A stretch of 64,000 bases of DNA from Chlorops oryzae (taxonomy: Eukaryota > Arthropoda > Insecta > Diptera > Chloropidae), in NCBI GenBank assembly GCA_020466095.1, contig CM035806.1, forward strand, positions 120,185,694 through 120,249,693, written 5' to 3'. A model generated the notes under the pieces. That model did not search any database and was not told the origin of the DNA. It saw only the letters and a list, made by a program, of their open reading frames with translations. The translations under genes were made by a program, and so were the position numbers. Positions 1 to 11,460 of the stretch are shown piece by piece (position 1 is the stretch's first letter; each line of letters begins with the position of its first letter).

Positions 1-960
1 CGTGTTCACGGGGACATAAGTAAGAACAAGTTCGAGAGTGGACCCGATCGCACCATTTGATAGGGTACCTCCAGTCATGGGCGTATTTACAGTAGGGCAG
101 GGAGGGGCAGCTGTCCCCCTCTAATTAGTTTCTGCTCAGTATACACCACAAAAGAGTTTTCCAAGAGTATCAAGAAATGAGATACGGCTGCCAAAATCGT
201 TTTTCTGAAGATAGAAGGAAACATATATGCGTACATGTGGCAACACCTAGGAACTTACGGAAAAGTTCCTACCATACATATAGAACAAATTTTTTGTATC
301 TTGCCCCTCCCTAACTGAAATTCTGGATACGCCCATGCCTCCAGTAGTACTGGGGTTTGTTATGAAAAAGATAAAAACTGCTCTACGACATGAGTTTTCC
401 GAGATGTTATGATGAAGTTTTATATTTTAACACACTTAAAGGCAATTAATGTAATTTCCAAAAATTTGCAGAGTGGGCGTGGCACAACGGCGCTTTTCGA
501 AAATTGTCTCTCACACCCGAAATTCAAATGGGAGTTGACCGAATGCTGGCATATATGCTTCGTTTATAGTCATTGACATCCTCTACAAAATTGTGTCTTG
601 ATCGGCCCATTATTAACGGTACCTCCAGTACTAGTGTATGTCACAAAAATCTCAAAAACTGCACAAAAATTTGAGTTTTTCGAAATATTTGAATGAAATT
701 TCGAATTTAAGCTTATTTGTAAGTCTCCCATTAAATTTGCCAAAATTTGTAAAGTGGGTGCGGCAAAAAGACGAGTTTCGTAAAGAAATTGAACAAAAGT
801 GGAAGTATGAGGCACTTAAAGGCCTTAAAAATCTCCCGAATACCTTGTCGTGATGGTAGTGGTCTTAGAGCCCGTTTTAAATAATGTTCAAACATTATGA
901 ACATTACAACATGCCTATATCGGGTATTGTATTCTCAGGCTCGCTAGGGTTATTGTTGCC
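1..960 (+). repeat. Dispersed repeat family A, copy 1 (INE-1/Helitron-like, cut by window edge)
   Basis: The window opens inside a repeat that recurs at 16927-18160, 23941-24340, 41251-42140 and, reversed, 57501-58388. Shared blocks are the 'cacggggacat.agtaagaac' stretch, two 'ggtacctccagta' blocks, 'gtgggcgtggc' motifs and a terminal hairpin built on CAGGC..GCCTG. Here the 3' end is degraded ('attctcaggctcgctagggtt', about 930-955). A hAT-type MITE interrupts it at 76-337. No coding capacity is seen. The INE-1/DINE-like comparison rests on general layout from memory, not a search. Confidence 0.7.
76..337. mobile_element. hAT-type MITE, 262 bp, 8-bp TSD
   Basis: The ends are inverted repeats (CATGGGCGTAT at 76-86, ATACGCCCATG at 327-337). 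The 8 bases on either side are the same, CCTCCAGT (68-75 and 338-345), which is the hAT target-duplication length. The element sits inside family A copy 1, so it is the younger insertion. Inside, 'aggggcagctgtcccc' and 'cttgcccctccct' pair over part of the arms. No ORF. Confidence 0.85.
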
Positions 961-1177
961 GCTAACATTTTCAAAGAGAGTAGATTCAATTTAATGCACA
1001 CAAAGAAAAGTGTTAAACGTGAAAGCCATCAAGGAAAGAAGTAATAAAAAGCAGTAGGCACAACATAAGAAGGATTTTAGGCGTCGAAACGAAAACGGTA
1101 AAATGGTTCTTTTAAAAGAGTATCATGTTGCCTTTAATGGACTCAAAAACGAAGGAAACGCCCATTTAGCGAAATTG

Positions 1178-1264
1178 TATGGTCTATCTCGACTGGTTCT
1201 TGGTACTACACATAACCATACAAACGCAATATACCCTCGACACACAGTGTGTCGGGTATAAAAA
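1178..1264 (-). repeat. Family A terminal fragment, reverse orientation
   Basis: About 85 bp match the terminal part of family A in reverse: 'ggtctatctcgactggttct' followed by 'acgcaatataccctcgacac' and the terminal hairpin 'gacacacagtgtgtcgggta'. The same order is seen at 58310-58386. The rest of the element is missing. The remainder of 961-1600 is AT-rich intron in which I see nothing else. Confidence 0.75.
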
Positions 1265-1606
1265 AAAAAATATATATTTTTATCTACACGAATTATCGAA
1301 GGGCTTTAAAAGAACAATACGGCTTTTAATGTAATTTTACTTTATTGTTATTATTTCCTTAATAAATAAGTCAAATTCAAATGGGATATTTTTTTTTTAT
1401 ATTTAAATTTATTTATTTTTTTATTATTTTCCATTCTATATGCCCGGGATTATGCTCCGATTTCGTGTTCTGCTTTTTTATTTCATTTGGTATTGGCAAG
1501 CCTAAAATGTTCGTTTGAAGTTTTCGTTGCAATTTGTATTTTTTTGTTTTTCTCATATTATATATATTTTTAAATAAAATTTTATGATGCTCCTCTCTCT
1601 GACATA

Positions 1607-1609
<3 letters not shown>

Positions 1610-1695
<86 letters not shown>

Positions 1696-1696
1696 T
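1610..1696 (+). repeat. (CT)n microsatellite acting as polypyrimidine tract
   Basis: A nearly pure CT repeat of about 87 bases, broken once at about 1669-1671 ('ctcctc'), ends directly in the 3' splice acceptor TTTCAG (1695-1700) of the first kinase exon. It must therefore supply the pyrimidine tract of that acceptor. ORFs of repeated Arg-Glu or Leu-Ser across it are artefacts. Confidence 0.9.
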
Positions 1697-1700
1697 TCAG

Positions 1701-1913
1701 ATGTTTTGCTCGGCAGCACGGAATATTCGACATCACTCGATATGTGGGGCGTTGGCTGTATTTTTGTGGAAATGGTTACCGGAATGCCGACATTTCCCGG
1801 TATACGTGACACATACGATCAGCTTGATAAAATATTCAAACTACTGGGCACACCCACTGAGGAGACATGGCCGGGTGTGACACATTTCCCGGGATACAAA
1901 CCGCATAAGTTAG
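1701..1913 (+). CDS. Eip63E: Eip63E-like PFTAIRE CDK, third-from-last coding exon
   Basis: Protein kinase exon of 213 nt. It reads ..[19 protein letters not shown] then [14 protein letters not shown] and onward to GYKPHKL. The DMWGVG stretch is kinase subdomain IX; the rest covers subdomain X and part of the CMGC insert. The acceptor is TTTCAG|AT, with two bases completing a split codon (probably Asp). The donor is TTAG|GTGAGA at 1913/1914. Both junctions are phase 1 and match the next exon. The sequence is nearly identical to Drosophila Eip63E (CDK14/15, PFTAIRE family) as I remember it. Family members bind a cyclin (cyclin Y in flies) and phosphorylate Ser/Thr. The N-terminal lobe, the PFTAIRE helix and the activation segment lie upstream of this window. 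Confidence 0.95.
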
Positions 1914-2160
1914 GTGAGAGAGAACGCCCACGTTCATGCAATCAGGCACACAAGTGCACAAACCAAAATATGCCCTTAATGGTCCATATGCATGTGAGTG
2001 AATGGTTGTGCGTTAGTGTTGGTGTTTGTATTGCTGTTTGCATTGGGGTTTGCGTTTGTGTTTATATGTTTTTCCTGGCAATTAAACTGATTTTCCAGTT
2101 ATATATGCAAGACAAATCGAATGAGTTGCGAAGGAAGCGAAAGGAGAATATTTAAGTCTC

Positions 2161-2253
2161 ATCCATACATTCGGCTATCCATCTACCCATCCATTTGGCT
2201 ATCCATCCACCCATCCATCTATCCATCTATCTATCCAACCAAGCATCCTTCCA
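2161..2253. repeat. Degenerate (ATCC/ATCT)n microsatellite
   Basis: A run of ATCC and ATCT tetramers with several interruptions, intronic. It is followed at 2331-2355 by a short GGGCA/GGCAG repeat. Small ORFs through it are repeat translations. Confidence 0.8.
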
Positions 2254-5118
2254 TTCAAGTTGCAAAACAAGCAAGCAAACAGTCGTGCGATGCAATATTA
2301 TTAAAGGAAGGGTAAAGGCAGGGCTGGGATGGGCTTGGCAGGGCAGGGCAGGGCAGTGCAGAACAGCTTGTTGTGGGAGACGAGCAGATTGTTTCAATTT
2401 TCAAGTTAATGAACGCACAGAATCTCCGTGAGAAGTGCACAAATGAATTTAATTTTAAGCTTGACAGGCACTCGAATCGCGAAATCAAAGACTCAAAGGC
2501 TTCAGAACCTCAAGGAGTTTAATGAGGGCGGCTGCTGCTTTCGATTGAAGAGCAGCATCAATTGGAAGAATTCGAGACGAGAAGATAATTAAAAGGAGTT
2601 TCAATAAGAAAATTTTCACTGCAAACATCGAAGCATCGAAACATCGAAGCAAAACACTAGAACAAAAGATTCAAGTCGGCATAAGTAATTAACAGAATTA
2701 GTTTTGGAAAAATTTCTATCGTAATTTGAAGCTTTTCGGTAGAGAGCTTTCGAGTAACGATTCATATTTAACCCATGTTCAAGCTAAACATTTCGCACTG
2801 ACAAATTTTTTTTTTTTTTTTTTGTGAAAGAAACGTTATATAGGTTAAAGGGTCATGGGCCGAAAATCGATGCCTATGAAAAAGTCTTCATTTTGATTCT
2901 GAAAATTGAAATTTGAAAATGAAAATTTCAGACTTAAGCTTGGAAGTATGCAACGAAATTTTGTTATAATGTTTTTGGGAACATAATGGGACATAGCTTT
3001 AGAACAGTGATTGCCAAACCCACACAACGATACTTCTGCTTCGTATTTTTATATAACGATGTGCATGCACTGCGCGAAAATTACCAGTCAAAACAAAAAT
3101 GCGAGCCGCATATTTCAGTGAGATAATAAAAATCGAAATTTTTTACTGATTTTCAGGGAACTAACAGAATTTGGACATTAGATTAGAGATTTTTTCACTT
3201 TCGAAAATATATATATACTTCTACTGCAAATAAAAACAAGAAATTTCTATATTAAAAAAAAATTTTTTTTTTTTGAAAAATAGCTCCAAATACGGTCTGA
3301 GGAATGCAGTACATATTATAAAAATGTTTTAATTTTTTCTTCATAGCTACGTTCTTCCATATAAAAAATGTACCCAATAAAATCAATATTTTATTGCTGC
3401 TATGACTTTTTCAGGGTGTAAGCATAAAATAAAAGGCAAGCGAATACATCCTTCCCGTTCGACAGTTTTCATATGACTGATTTGAATGAAATGACGAAAA
3501 TTTGAATGAAGGAAATTAAAATTTCAAGAAAGCATGCGACGCAAACCTGCTCGCTCGACATTTGACAACAGACTGACTTTCGTTTTTCAACTTCGGCTTC
3601 ACACGCATAGGCGCACTTATACAAGTGCGTTGCCCGCGAGTATTCCGGTGGCAATCACTGCTTTAGAACTTTAAAAATATAATGGTAATTTCTTATAACA
3701 AACTTAAGAGAACTCTGCGTTCTTTGAAATTGCATTACTTTTAACTATTTTCATATAAAATTAAGAAATTATGAGGCCCCATTTTTTGGCGCCCAAATTG
3801 TTTTAAAAAAAATTCAATTAATAACGCCTAAATGGCCTATAAAATCAGTATGTTTTGTAGTTTATGTATATGACAACATAGCTTGGATAGCTTTCTTCCG
3901 ATTAGTGCCTTAAAGATTTGAAAAACATTGCTTATGAACCTGTCTTCACGAAAAACTCAGTAAAGCAGGACTTTTTGGGAAAATCCCCGCTGAGTTACCT
4001 CTAAAACTTTTACAAAAAATCTGAAAAATGTTTCAAAAATACTTCAACCCATAAGCTTTCGAAAAAAGCGCGATCAAGAAAAACAAATTTTTTTTTGGAA
4101 CACCCTAATGCCCATATGTGTTAGAATCAGAGACATAACAGTTATAAGAAATAAGGAAAAAAATTGGACTATAACTATTAAAGTTTGTATTAAAAAAAAT
4201 TCATTTTAAGATAACAGTTTCAAACAATGAAAATATATTTCATTTTTCTATAACAGTTATTGAAGAAAATTTTTTTTTCAGTTGCTCATAATTTTTATCG
4301 TTCGATAAATATTTTTTACGTTGCCTCATAACAATTATGAATGAGAAAAAGTTTTTCCCGTTGCTTATAACATTTATTTTTCAATAAATTGTTTTTACGT
4401 TGCCTAATAATGACCGCGATCAGCAGCGCTATTAATGATATCAGTAGAATGGTATCACCAGTATACCACTATACATATATTTTCTCTCTTAACGAAATAA
4501 ATTAAAAACTATTAATTGAAAATAAAAGCTTATAAGAAACGGAAAAGTTTTTTTTCTCATTCACAATCGTTTTGAAGCAACGTAAAAAATATTTATTGAA
4601 CGCTTAAAATTATGAGCAACGGAAAAAATTTTTTCTCATTCATAATTGTTACAAGGCAGCGTAAAAAATATTAATCAAAAAATAAAAGTTTTGAGCAACG
4701 AAAAACAAAAAAATCCCAATCATAAGTATTATCAGCAAAGCAAAAGCAATTTTTTCGATTCTAAAAAAAATTTAATAGTTATTTAGGATCTCTGGTTAGA
4801 ATTAAATACACTGCACAGAGAAAACGATACGACATAAAATGGAAGAAAAACCATAAGATTTCTCTATGGTTTTTATCCAAGAAGATTGTCTTATTGAAAC
4901 CATAGAGGAAAACTTATCGTTTAATTTAACGAAAAATTGAACGAAAAGTTAAGAAGATAACTTATCATTTTTATATGAATTCTTGTAAAAAACAAGGTTG
5001 AAACGAGAAAAAAAAAAAATTTTAAAGTAGATGAAATTTTGGGGCCTTTTGAAGTTCCGATTTTCAAAAAACCCTTATTTTAAAAAAATGGGTCCCTTTG
5101 AAAAAAAAACACCTTTTA

Positions 5119-5765
5119 GGGAGCGTCCATAAATGATGTCACGTTTGGTCGGGGGGGAGGGGGTCAGCTCATCTGTGACAGTTTTGTGACATAGGGTGGA
5201 GTGGGGGTTCCCAAGCATGTTATGTCACACTTTTCATAGTAAAATTTGTTTAAAAAAATGCGTTACATTTATAAATTAATTAATTAGTTTTTTGCACAAA
5301 TTCATAATGTTTTTCATGTAAATTAAATTCATCCGCAGAGGTTCCATTTTAAGTGACAAAAATTATTTTTGCTCTTAAAAATAAAACTGTTACTAAGGAA
5401 GAAAACGTTGTTACCGTTGTTACTACAAACAAAATATAAAATAAAGATTTTGTTACATTAATTTTTTTATATGAAAAATAGCATCATATTTATAAATTAG
5501 TGATATGTGTCACAAAGTGCAAGCTAATTTAAGGTTTAATGTGTTAAAGTAGGCGTGAGATGTCAAACTCCATATAAAAAACATGTTAGCATATTTAACC
5601 TTAAATTAGCATTAATTGTGAATTGGCCTATACTGTTTTTTCATATTAATTGTGACGTGACACAGGGGGGGAGGGGGTTAGCTCATATGTAACAGGTTTG
5701 TGACAAAGGGGGGGAGGGGGTCTTAAAATCGCAAAAAATGCGTGACATCATTTATGGACGCTCCC
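5119..5765. mobile_element. PIF/Harbinger-like MITE, 647 bp, TTA TSD
   Basis: The terminal inverted repeats are about 25 bp (GGGAGCGTCCATAAATGATG at the left, its complement ending at 5765). TTA flanks both sides (5116-5118, 5766-5768), the 3-bp target typical of PIF/Harbinger. G-rich subterminal runs and 'gctcat.tgt.acag..ttgtgac' occur in both halves. No transposase. The tips resemble the smaller element at 60746-60913. Confidence 0.8.
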
Positions 5766-5794
5766 TTATGCCTCTTTTTATTTAATTTAATGTT

Positions 5795-6888
5795 AAAACA
5801 AGTAAGAAAGCTAAAGTCGGTCAAGCCCGACTTTGAAATACCCAGCGTCCCGACATTATGAGCGCGGTATGTTTTGCTTCTCTATTTGTGGGCGTGGCAG
5901 TGGGAGGGCAACATATATTATTTCCCTACACCTTTCATTCGCCTTGGTGAACCTATGTTGCGAATTTGAAGCTTCTACGCCTTTTACTTCGGAAGTTACG
6001 AAAAATCTTTATTTGTGGGCGTGGCAGTGGGCGGGCCAAAAAAAAATTTTTCCTACACCTTTCATTCGCCTTGGTAATCCTATGTTGCGAATTCGAAGCT
6101 TCTACGCCTTTTACTTCGTAAGTTACAAAAAATCTTCATTTGTGGGCGTGGCAGTGGGCGGGCCACATAAAATTTTTTCCTACACTTTTCATTCGCCTTG
6201 GTGAACCTATGTTGCGAATTTGAAGCTTCTACGCCTTTTACTTCAAAAGTTACGAAAAATCTTTATTTGTGGGCGTGGCAGTGGGCGGGCCAAAAAAATT
6301 TTTGTTCCTACACCTTTCATTTGCCTTGGTCAACCTATGCTGCGAATTTGAAGCTTCTACGCCTTTTACTGCACAAGTTACGATAATCCCTTCTTTTTGG
6401 GCTTATTTGTGGGCGTGGCTCGAGGAGGGCGGCGTCCATTTTTTGCCAGGAAATGTCCCTTTTTGTAGTTTACCAGCACACCAAATATCAATAAAATGTG
6501 TTGAGTGGTTCGCTAGTTACAGCCATTTTATTGAAAACACATTATATTCATTTGTGGGCGTGGCAGTGGGCGGATGTCTTCCATTTTGACTTAGGATCAT
6601 ACTCGGATCCCGATATACCTGTGTGCCAAATTTCGACTTGATTGGTCCAGCCGTTTCGGAGGAGATCCGACCACGGACGGACGGACAGACGGACGGACGG
6701 ACAGACGGACAGACGGACAGACGGACAGACGGACAGACGGACGGACGGACAGACGGACATGTCTAAATCGATTCAGTTTTTGATCCTGATCATTTCTATA
6801 TATATTTTGCTATATCTCCGGAGCTTAATTCTCCCTGTTACAAGATTCGCACAAAACTAATATACCCCGCTTACGCTGGGTATAAAAA
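5795..6888 (+). repeat. Dispersed repeat family B, copy 1
   Basis: It begins AAAACAAGTAAGAAAGCTAA, followed by the hairpin GTCGG.CAAG.CCGAC, and ends in a TACCC..GCTGGGTATAAAAA hairpin (about 6861-6887). Inside are four to five tandem, roughly 120-bp units, each with 'tgtgggcgtggcagtgggcg', 'ttcctacacctttcattcgc' and 'gaagcttctacgccttttac', then a GGAC/AGAC tetramer tract. The second copy is at 50937-51837. Overlapping ORFs in these units are repeat translations. Confidence 0.85.
6674..6758. repeat. (GGAC/AGAC)n tetranucleotide tract in family B
   Basis: GGAC and AGAC tetramers alternate for about 85 bp, ending just before 'atgtctaaatcgattcag'. A similar tract followed by a similar sequence is found in families A and C, so the tract belongs to the shared element layout. 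Confidence 0.85.
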
Positions 6889-7859
6889 GAAACTAAAAAT
6901 ATTTTGGATTTTTACAAAAAACGCTTTCTGAATTCCTAAATTGAATAAACATTATTTTGAACCGTCAAACGTTGAAATCGATGCAGTCGTTGAAGCGGAA
7001 TCGCGCCCCGCGCAAAGAAAGGTGTTTCGAAAAAACGCGTTTAAAGTTTGACGATGACGGCCGACGCGCTCTCTGGTCTATACGTTATAACCCGTAAAAT
7101 AAATTAGATAGGGAAATATCCTTTTGCCTACACATTTTTAAGACTTTAAGGATGAAAATAATGCAAAAAAAAAGTTTTTTTGGTAGACTTTGACTAGAAA
7201 CTCCCCTTAAGATTAATGCCGTTCTTCATAATAGAGGATCCGTAGTAAAAAGAATTTTGACTATGCTGATGTTGCACAGTGTCACTCTTGCGGCCAAAAA
7301 TGATAATAATCAAAAGTATCCGTTTCGAAATTTTTTTATTGCACAATCCTTCAGAATACTCTAAATAAGTAAAATGGAACATTTCAAGTCCGTACGTATT
7401 TTTGTTAAAATTTTTTACGCCCTTAAAGTTACGCACTGTACGAAGCACAGTTTTTCTAAGGCGAGTATCGCTTAGATATGCGTAAGGTTTAATAAAAATG
7501 TATTCAGCAAACATTAACAACTATACTTATATGTGTTATATATCACTGAAAAATATAAAAAATATTTAATATAATTCCTAAAATATTTTTTTTAAATCAT
7601 CATAAAAAGGAGCGTTAGTTAGAACAAGTAAAGAAGTTTACATCGGCTAAGCCGATTGCACACATACCTTTTCCTCAGCCTGAAATATGTTAAAACATTA
7701 CCTTAACAAAAATTCCTGCCGTTTTCGTTGTTCTAGCTGGATATCTATTTATACCTATCTTATGTACTTCGATTTAGCTTCTAAAAATGGAGATTATTAT
7801 TAAGCACAAATTCGAGATTTTCGTTTAGTGAGATTGTTAGTGGATATAAAGAATCATTT

Positions 7860-8290
7860 GCGATTCGAATGGTGTCTTGATCAATTTTACCGTTAGAGGA
7901 CAATTTGTCTAGCTGCGAAATCCTCAATTCAAAATAGTGAAAATCAAATTTTCGCGAATTTCGCGAATGGTGGTCTTGATCAAATTTTAACCGTTAGAGG
8001 TAATTTTGTCTAGCAGCGAAATACTCAATTCAAACTAGTGAAAATCAAATTTTTGTGAATTTCGCGGATGGTGGTCTTGATCAAATTTTAACCCTTAGAG
8101 GTCATTTTGTTTAGCTGCGAAATACTCAATTCAAAATAGTGAAAATCAAATTTTCGCGAATTTCGCGGATGGTGGTCTTGATCAAATTTTAACCCTTAGA
8201 GGACATTTTGTTTAGCTGCGAAATCCTCAATTCAAAACTGTGAAAATCAAATTTTCGCGAATTTCGCGAATGGTGGTCATGGCCAAATTT
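7860..8290 (+). repeat. 101-bp tandem repeat in family C
   Basis: Just over four copies of a unit carrying 'tggtcttgatcaaattttaa', 'gcgaaatcctcaattcaaaa' and 'gtgaaaatcaaattttcgcg'. Anchors at 7971, 8072, 8173 and 8274 give an exact 101-bp spacing. The reverse copy at 49399-50266 has only about one unit, so the array expanded locally in this copy. Confidence 0.85.
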
Positions 8291-8711
8291 TAACCTAAGT
8301 GACGACTTTATTTGGCGGCAAAATACACAATCAGAAGAAGCAAAAAAAAAAAATCATTTTTGTATACAGATATGAGAATAAGAGAAAGAGTGTTTTTTTC
8401 TAATGTGTAGGATGATGACCATAAATATAGCGATGTCGCATTTTTTTTTCAGCGAAAGCTTAAGTCTACATTGTAGCTATACACTCACCAAATTTCAATA
8501 AGCTGGGATGTATAGTAAAAAAGTTATTCACGGAAAACGTTAAGAATCGTGATTTTTGAAACTTCTGAACCACTTCCCACGACCCAAGAAGGGACTACGA
8601 AAACAATTTTTATGCAGTTTTTCGGACATTTACCTGGTTCATGTCCATGCCGAATTTCAATATGATATCTTTCATGGCTTAGGAGTAAATTACGAAAAAC
8701 TAAAGTGTGAC

Positions 8712-8712
8712 C

Positions 8713-8779
<67 letters not shown>
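8712..8779. repeat. (GACA)n microsatellite
   Basis: About 17 perfect GACA units inside family C, followed by 'tggctagatcgattcctctt'. Long ORFs of Asp-Arg-Gln-Thr or Ser-Val-Cys-Leu here are repeat artefacts. Confidence 0.95.
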
Positions 8780-8780
<1 letters not shown>

Positions 8781-10107
8781 TGGCTAGATCGATTCCTCTT
8801 GTCACCCTGATCAAGAATATATATATATGTCTATATCTACCGCGACTCCTTTGGTATGTTACATACACCGTGCCAAACTTAATATACCCTTTCCTTCGGA
8901 AAAGGTATAAAAATTGAGTATTTGGGAGTAAAAGATTAGAACTTCACCAATTTAAAAAAAACATTTCAAAAATTTTTCGAAAAAGACCTTCCAGTTTTCT
9001 TTTACTACTATGTCCCGAGGTCCGTTTAAATCGTGGCCCTTTTTTTAATTTTTGTTTTTGGTAGTGTTTTGAAAAAAAAATGCGATTTTCGCTAAAAAAA
9101 AAAAAAATTGAGGTTATTTTAATTTTTTAAATAGGTAAAAAAGGGTCACGATGTTACCTTCGTATTTATGTGTAAAAAAATTTAAAAAAATTTTTAATCG
9201 ATCGGTCAAGTAGATTTAGCTGCATCGTGTTCACCGACTTCGAAAAGGTCGTTTTCCACAATATCGATTCATAGTTTTTTTTTTCGCCGAAAAAATGCAG
9301 GTGGGCCAATCGCTTTGAAACGCTGTATCTTCGTATCCGCTTGTACGATTTCCTTGAAATTTTTACACAATACTTTTGAAATGTTGTACATTCAGAAAAA
9401 AATAAAATAAAAATCGACCCAACATTTTTTTAAAACTATACCATCCCCTTAAATTCGGCACCTAATGGTATGCACTTGAATATTTAAAAACCAATTAATA
9501 TAATTTTAAGCCTTTACAAACGAAGCTCAATTAAGGCTTTAAAGATATCCGCACATCTTTCAAGCGCCTTACTCAGGATGTGATTAAATTGGCCAATCTT
9601 CAAGAACGAAAAGATTTGTCACCCTCGCAAATACTTATTTGGAATATAGGTATACATATGTATGTATAGTCTGTTTCCCTATCTATTTTTGAAGAAAGTC
9701 GTACGAATACTGATTTTTCAAGTACATTTCAAGGACACTGAGCAATAGGAACCTTAAAAGGGCGATTCCTGTAATTCCTTTTTAGGTAATATCTATTGGA
9801 AAACTAACGAAACTTCAAAATGCCATTCAGAGGACCTCAATCATGTCTTCCTGAACCAGAAAGACCCTTTTTTTAATTCAAAGCTTGCAGTTCAGTGATT
9901 ATTATATTTCGGTATATCCCAAAGAAAGCAAAGACCTCGATGAACCACCTTCTTTTAGAATTAAAATAAATGTAGAGCATTTAATTTTTATTAAAGCCTT
10001 AACTTTGTAATGTATTGTTGATTTAATGATGGATGATTTTGGATGATTCATTCTCGCATCAATCGCATCAATTTAATGATGTTGTGTGCTCTTTTGTGTT
10101 CTTTCAG

Positions 10108-10287
10108 GTTTTTATCGGCCACGTAAATTAGGTCACAATTTTCCTAGACTCTACGATATCGTCGAGGGCGAGACGATAGCGAATGCCTTCCTGCAATTGA
10201 ATCCAGAACAGAGAATCGGCGCCGAAGAGGCCCTGCATCACGCGTATTTCGCACAGTTGCCGAAAAAACTCTACGAATTACCCGATG
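10108..10287 (+). CDS. Eip63E: Eip63E-like PFTAIRE CDK, penultimate coding exon
   Basis: This 180-nt exon carries the end of the kinase domain: GFYRPRKLGHNFPRLYD, then IVEGETIANAFLQLNP, EQRIGAEEALHHAYF and AQLPKKLYELPD. The LNPEQRIGAEEALHHAYF block is kinase subdomain XI, with the invariant Arg that stabilises the C-lobe. The acceptor is TTTCAG|GT and the donor GATG|GTAAGT (10287/10288), both phase 1. Joined to the exon at 1701-1913 it reads HKL-G-FYRPRK without a break, and it joins the last exon as PD-E-TSIF. No substitution or stop suggests decay. Confidence 0.95.
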
Positions 10288-11460
10288 GTAAGTATGCACA
10301 TGCATGCGATTCATACTTATAGTGCTCATCGTTAGTCGCTCATCGTAACGAAATGCACGCGGGTTGCTCGTTTTTTGCTCCATTTTGCTCGTATGCTCAT
10401 AGCAAGAGAGAAAAAAAAGAGCGAAATCAAGTATCTGTAATTTAAAATCTCGTAAAAAGCACGCCCGTTGCTGTTAAGGTTGTTCTTGTATGTGTTTCCG
10501 TTGCCGTGCTCGACGCAGTTCTGCGGGCGCATAAGGACATTACATGTAGAATGCACGTCATGGCGATGAACGTCAGCACTTAGCAAAACATTGAACGCTA
10601 TACACGGGGAAATTATTTTTCCTTTTATATATGTACACATATACATATAAATATTTACATATGGATATATATTTTTAAGTACTTTTTTTACGATTTTTTC
10701 GCTTCTTTTTGGGAGTAATGCAATTAAAAAGTTGCAAATGCGAACATGTCAGCGGGAAGTGCACTTTTTGAGGCGAATTCAAGTGCCAGTGTGCAACGCT
10801 CCGGAACGGCAAATTTCGGTGCAGTCAAGAAAAAATAAAAAAAATAAAAATTTTAAATAAATTTCAAGTTTGAATTTGTCATGGTGACGCCCACTGGCCG
10901 ATGAAAAGGACGAAGAGGAAGCATTCGGCGCTTTCATTTACTTTCTCAAATACTTTACATGCTCGCTTTGTGCTGCTCCAGAGATTCAATCCAACTCAAT
11001 CCAATTCCATTTCCCACTTGACTTATGGTTACCATATCAACTGTAAACATTTGTACATACATATTTACATAGCGGTGTGTTTGTCGAAAGTGGGTGCAAC
11101 TGTATTATGTATATAAGTAATTGCGCAAATTCCAAAGTGCCAGCTCTCACAGTTGTCAGGGATACGGAAATTTCAACTTTATTCTTAATTGGTTTGAGCC
11201 ATGGGAATTGGTTGATTCCTCCTCTATGATATTTGAAGCGTAAGACCATTATTACCATTATTATAATTAATTTTTTTTTTTTTACTGTATGCAACACTTT
11301 ATTGTTGGACATTTATAGTCTATTGCATTGAGCCGCAGGACGGGATCTTTACTCACAATATGTGATAGTTACATAGTCACACAAATCGTCTTTATGTCAA
11401 GGTTTTTAACTGTATAAAATGTCCTATATTCAGATATGAAGTAAATACTTGGCACATTAA

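Larger units (their letters stand above)
7623..8914 (+). repeat. Dispersed repeat family C, copy 1
   Basis: It begins GAACAAGTAAAGAAGTTTAC plus the hairpin ATCGGCTAAGCCGAT and ends with the TACCCTTTCCTTCGGAAAAGGTATAAAAA hairpin (about 8884-8914). It contains a 101-bp tandem repeat and a (GACA)n tract. A reverse copy is at 49399-50266. Its overall layout matches families A and B although the interiors differ. No protein of its own is recognisable. Confidence 0.85.
1914..10107 (+). other. Eip63E: Kinase intron, 8,194 bp
   Basis: The intron runs from GTGAGA (1914) to TTTCAG (10102-10107), phase 1. It holds an ATCC-type microsatellite, a PIF/Harbinger-like MITE (5119-5765), family B (5795-6888) and family C (7623-8914). 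The stretches 2260-5110, 6890-7620 and 8915-10080 are AT-rich with homopolymer runs; I recognise no gene or complete element there. At 4260-4740, repeated diverged copies of 'aacggaaaaa...cataattgtt...gcaacgtaaaaaatatt' occur in both orientations, which looks like a decayed inverted-repeat element without clear ends. Confidence 0.9.

Noticed and set aside
1413..1880. Overlapping ORFs on both strands with Arg-Glu or Leu-Ser repeats
   Set aside because: They translate the (CT)n microsatellite; the real coding frame here is the kinase exon from 1701.
1914..2155. Extension of the kinase frame beyond 1913 to a stop at 2155
   Set aside because: A good donor (G|GTGAGA) at 1913/1914 joins exactly to 10108; the extension is intronic and unlike any kinase.
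5833..6589. Chain of ORFs with repeated VNLCCEFEASTPFTS and LWAWQWAGQ blocks
   Set aside because: They are translations of tandem units in family B, repeated at 51028-51743 with frame breaks.
8524..8868. ORFs with Cys-Leu-Ser-Val or Asp-Arg-Gln-Thr repeats
   Set aside because: (GACA)n microsatellite translation.
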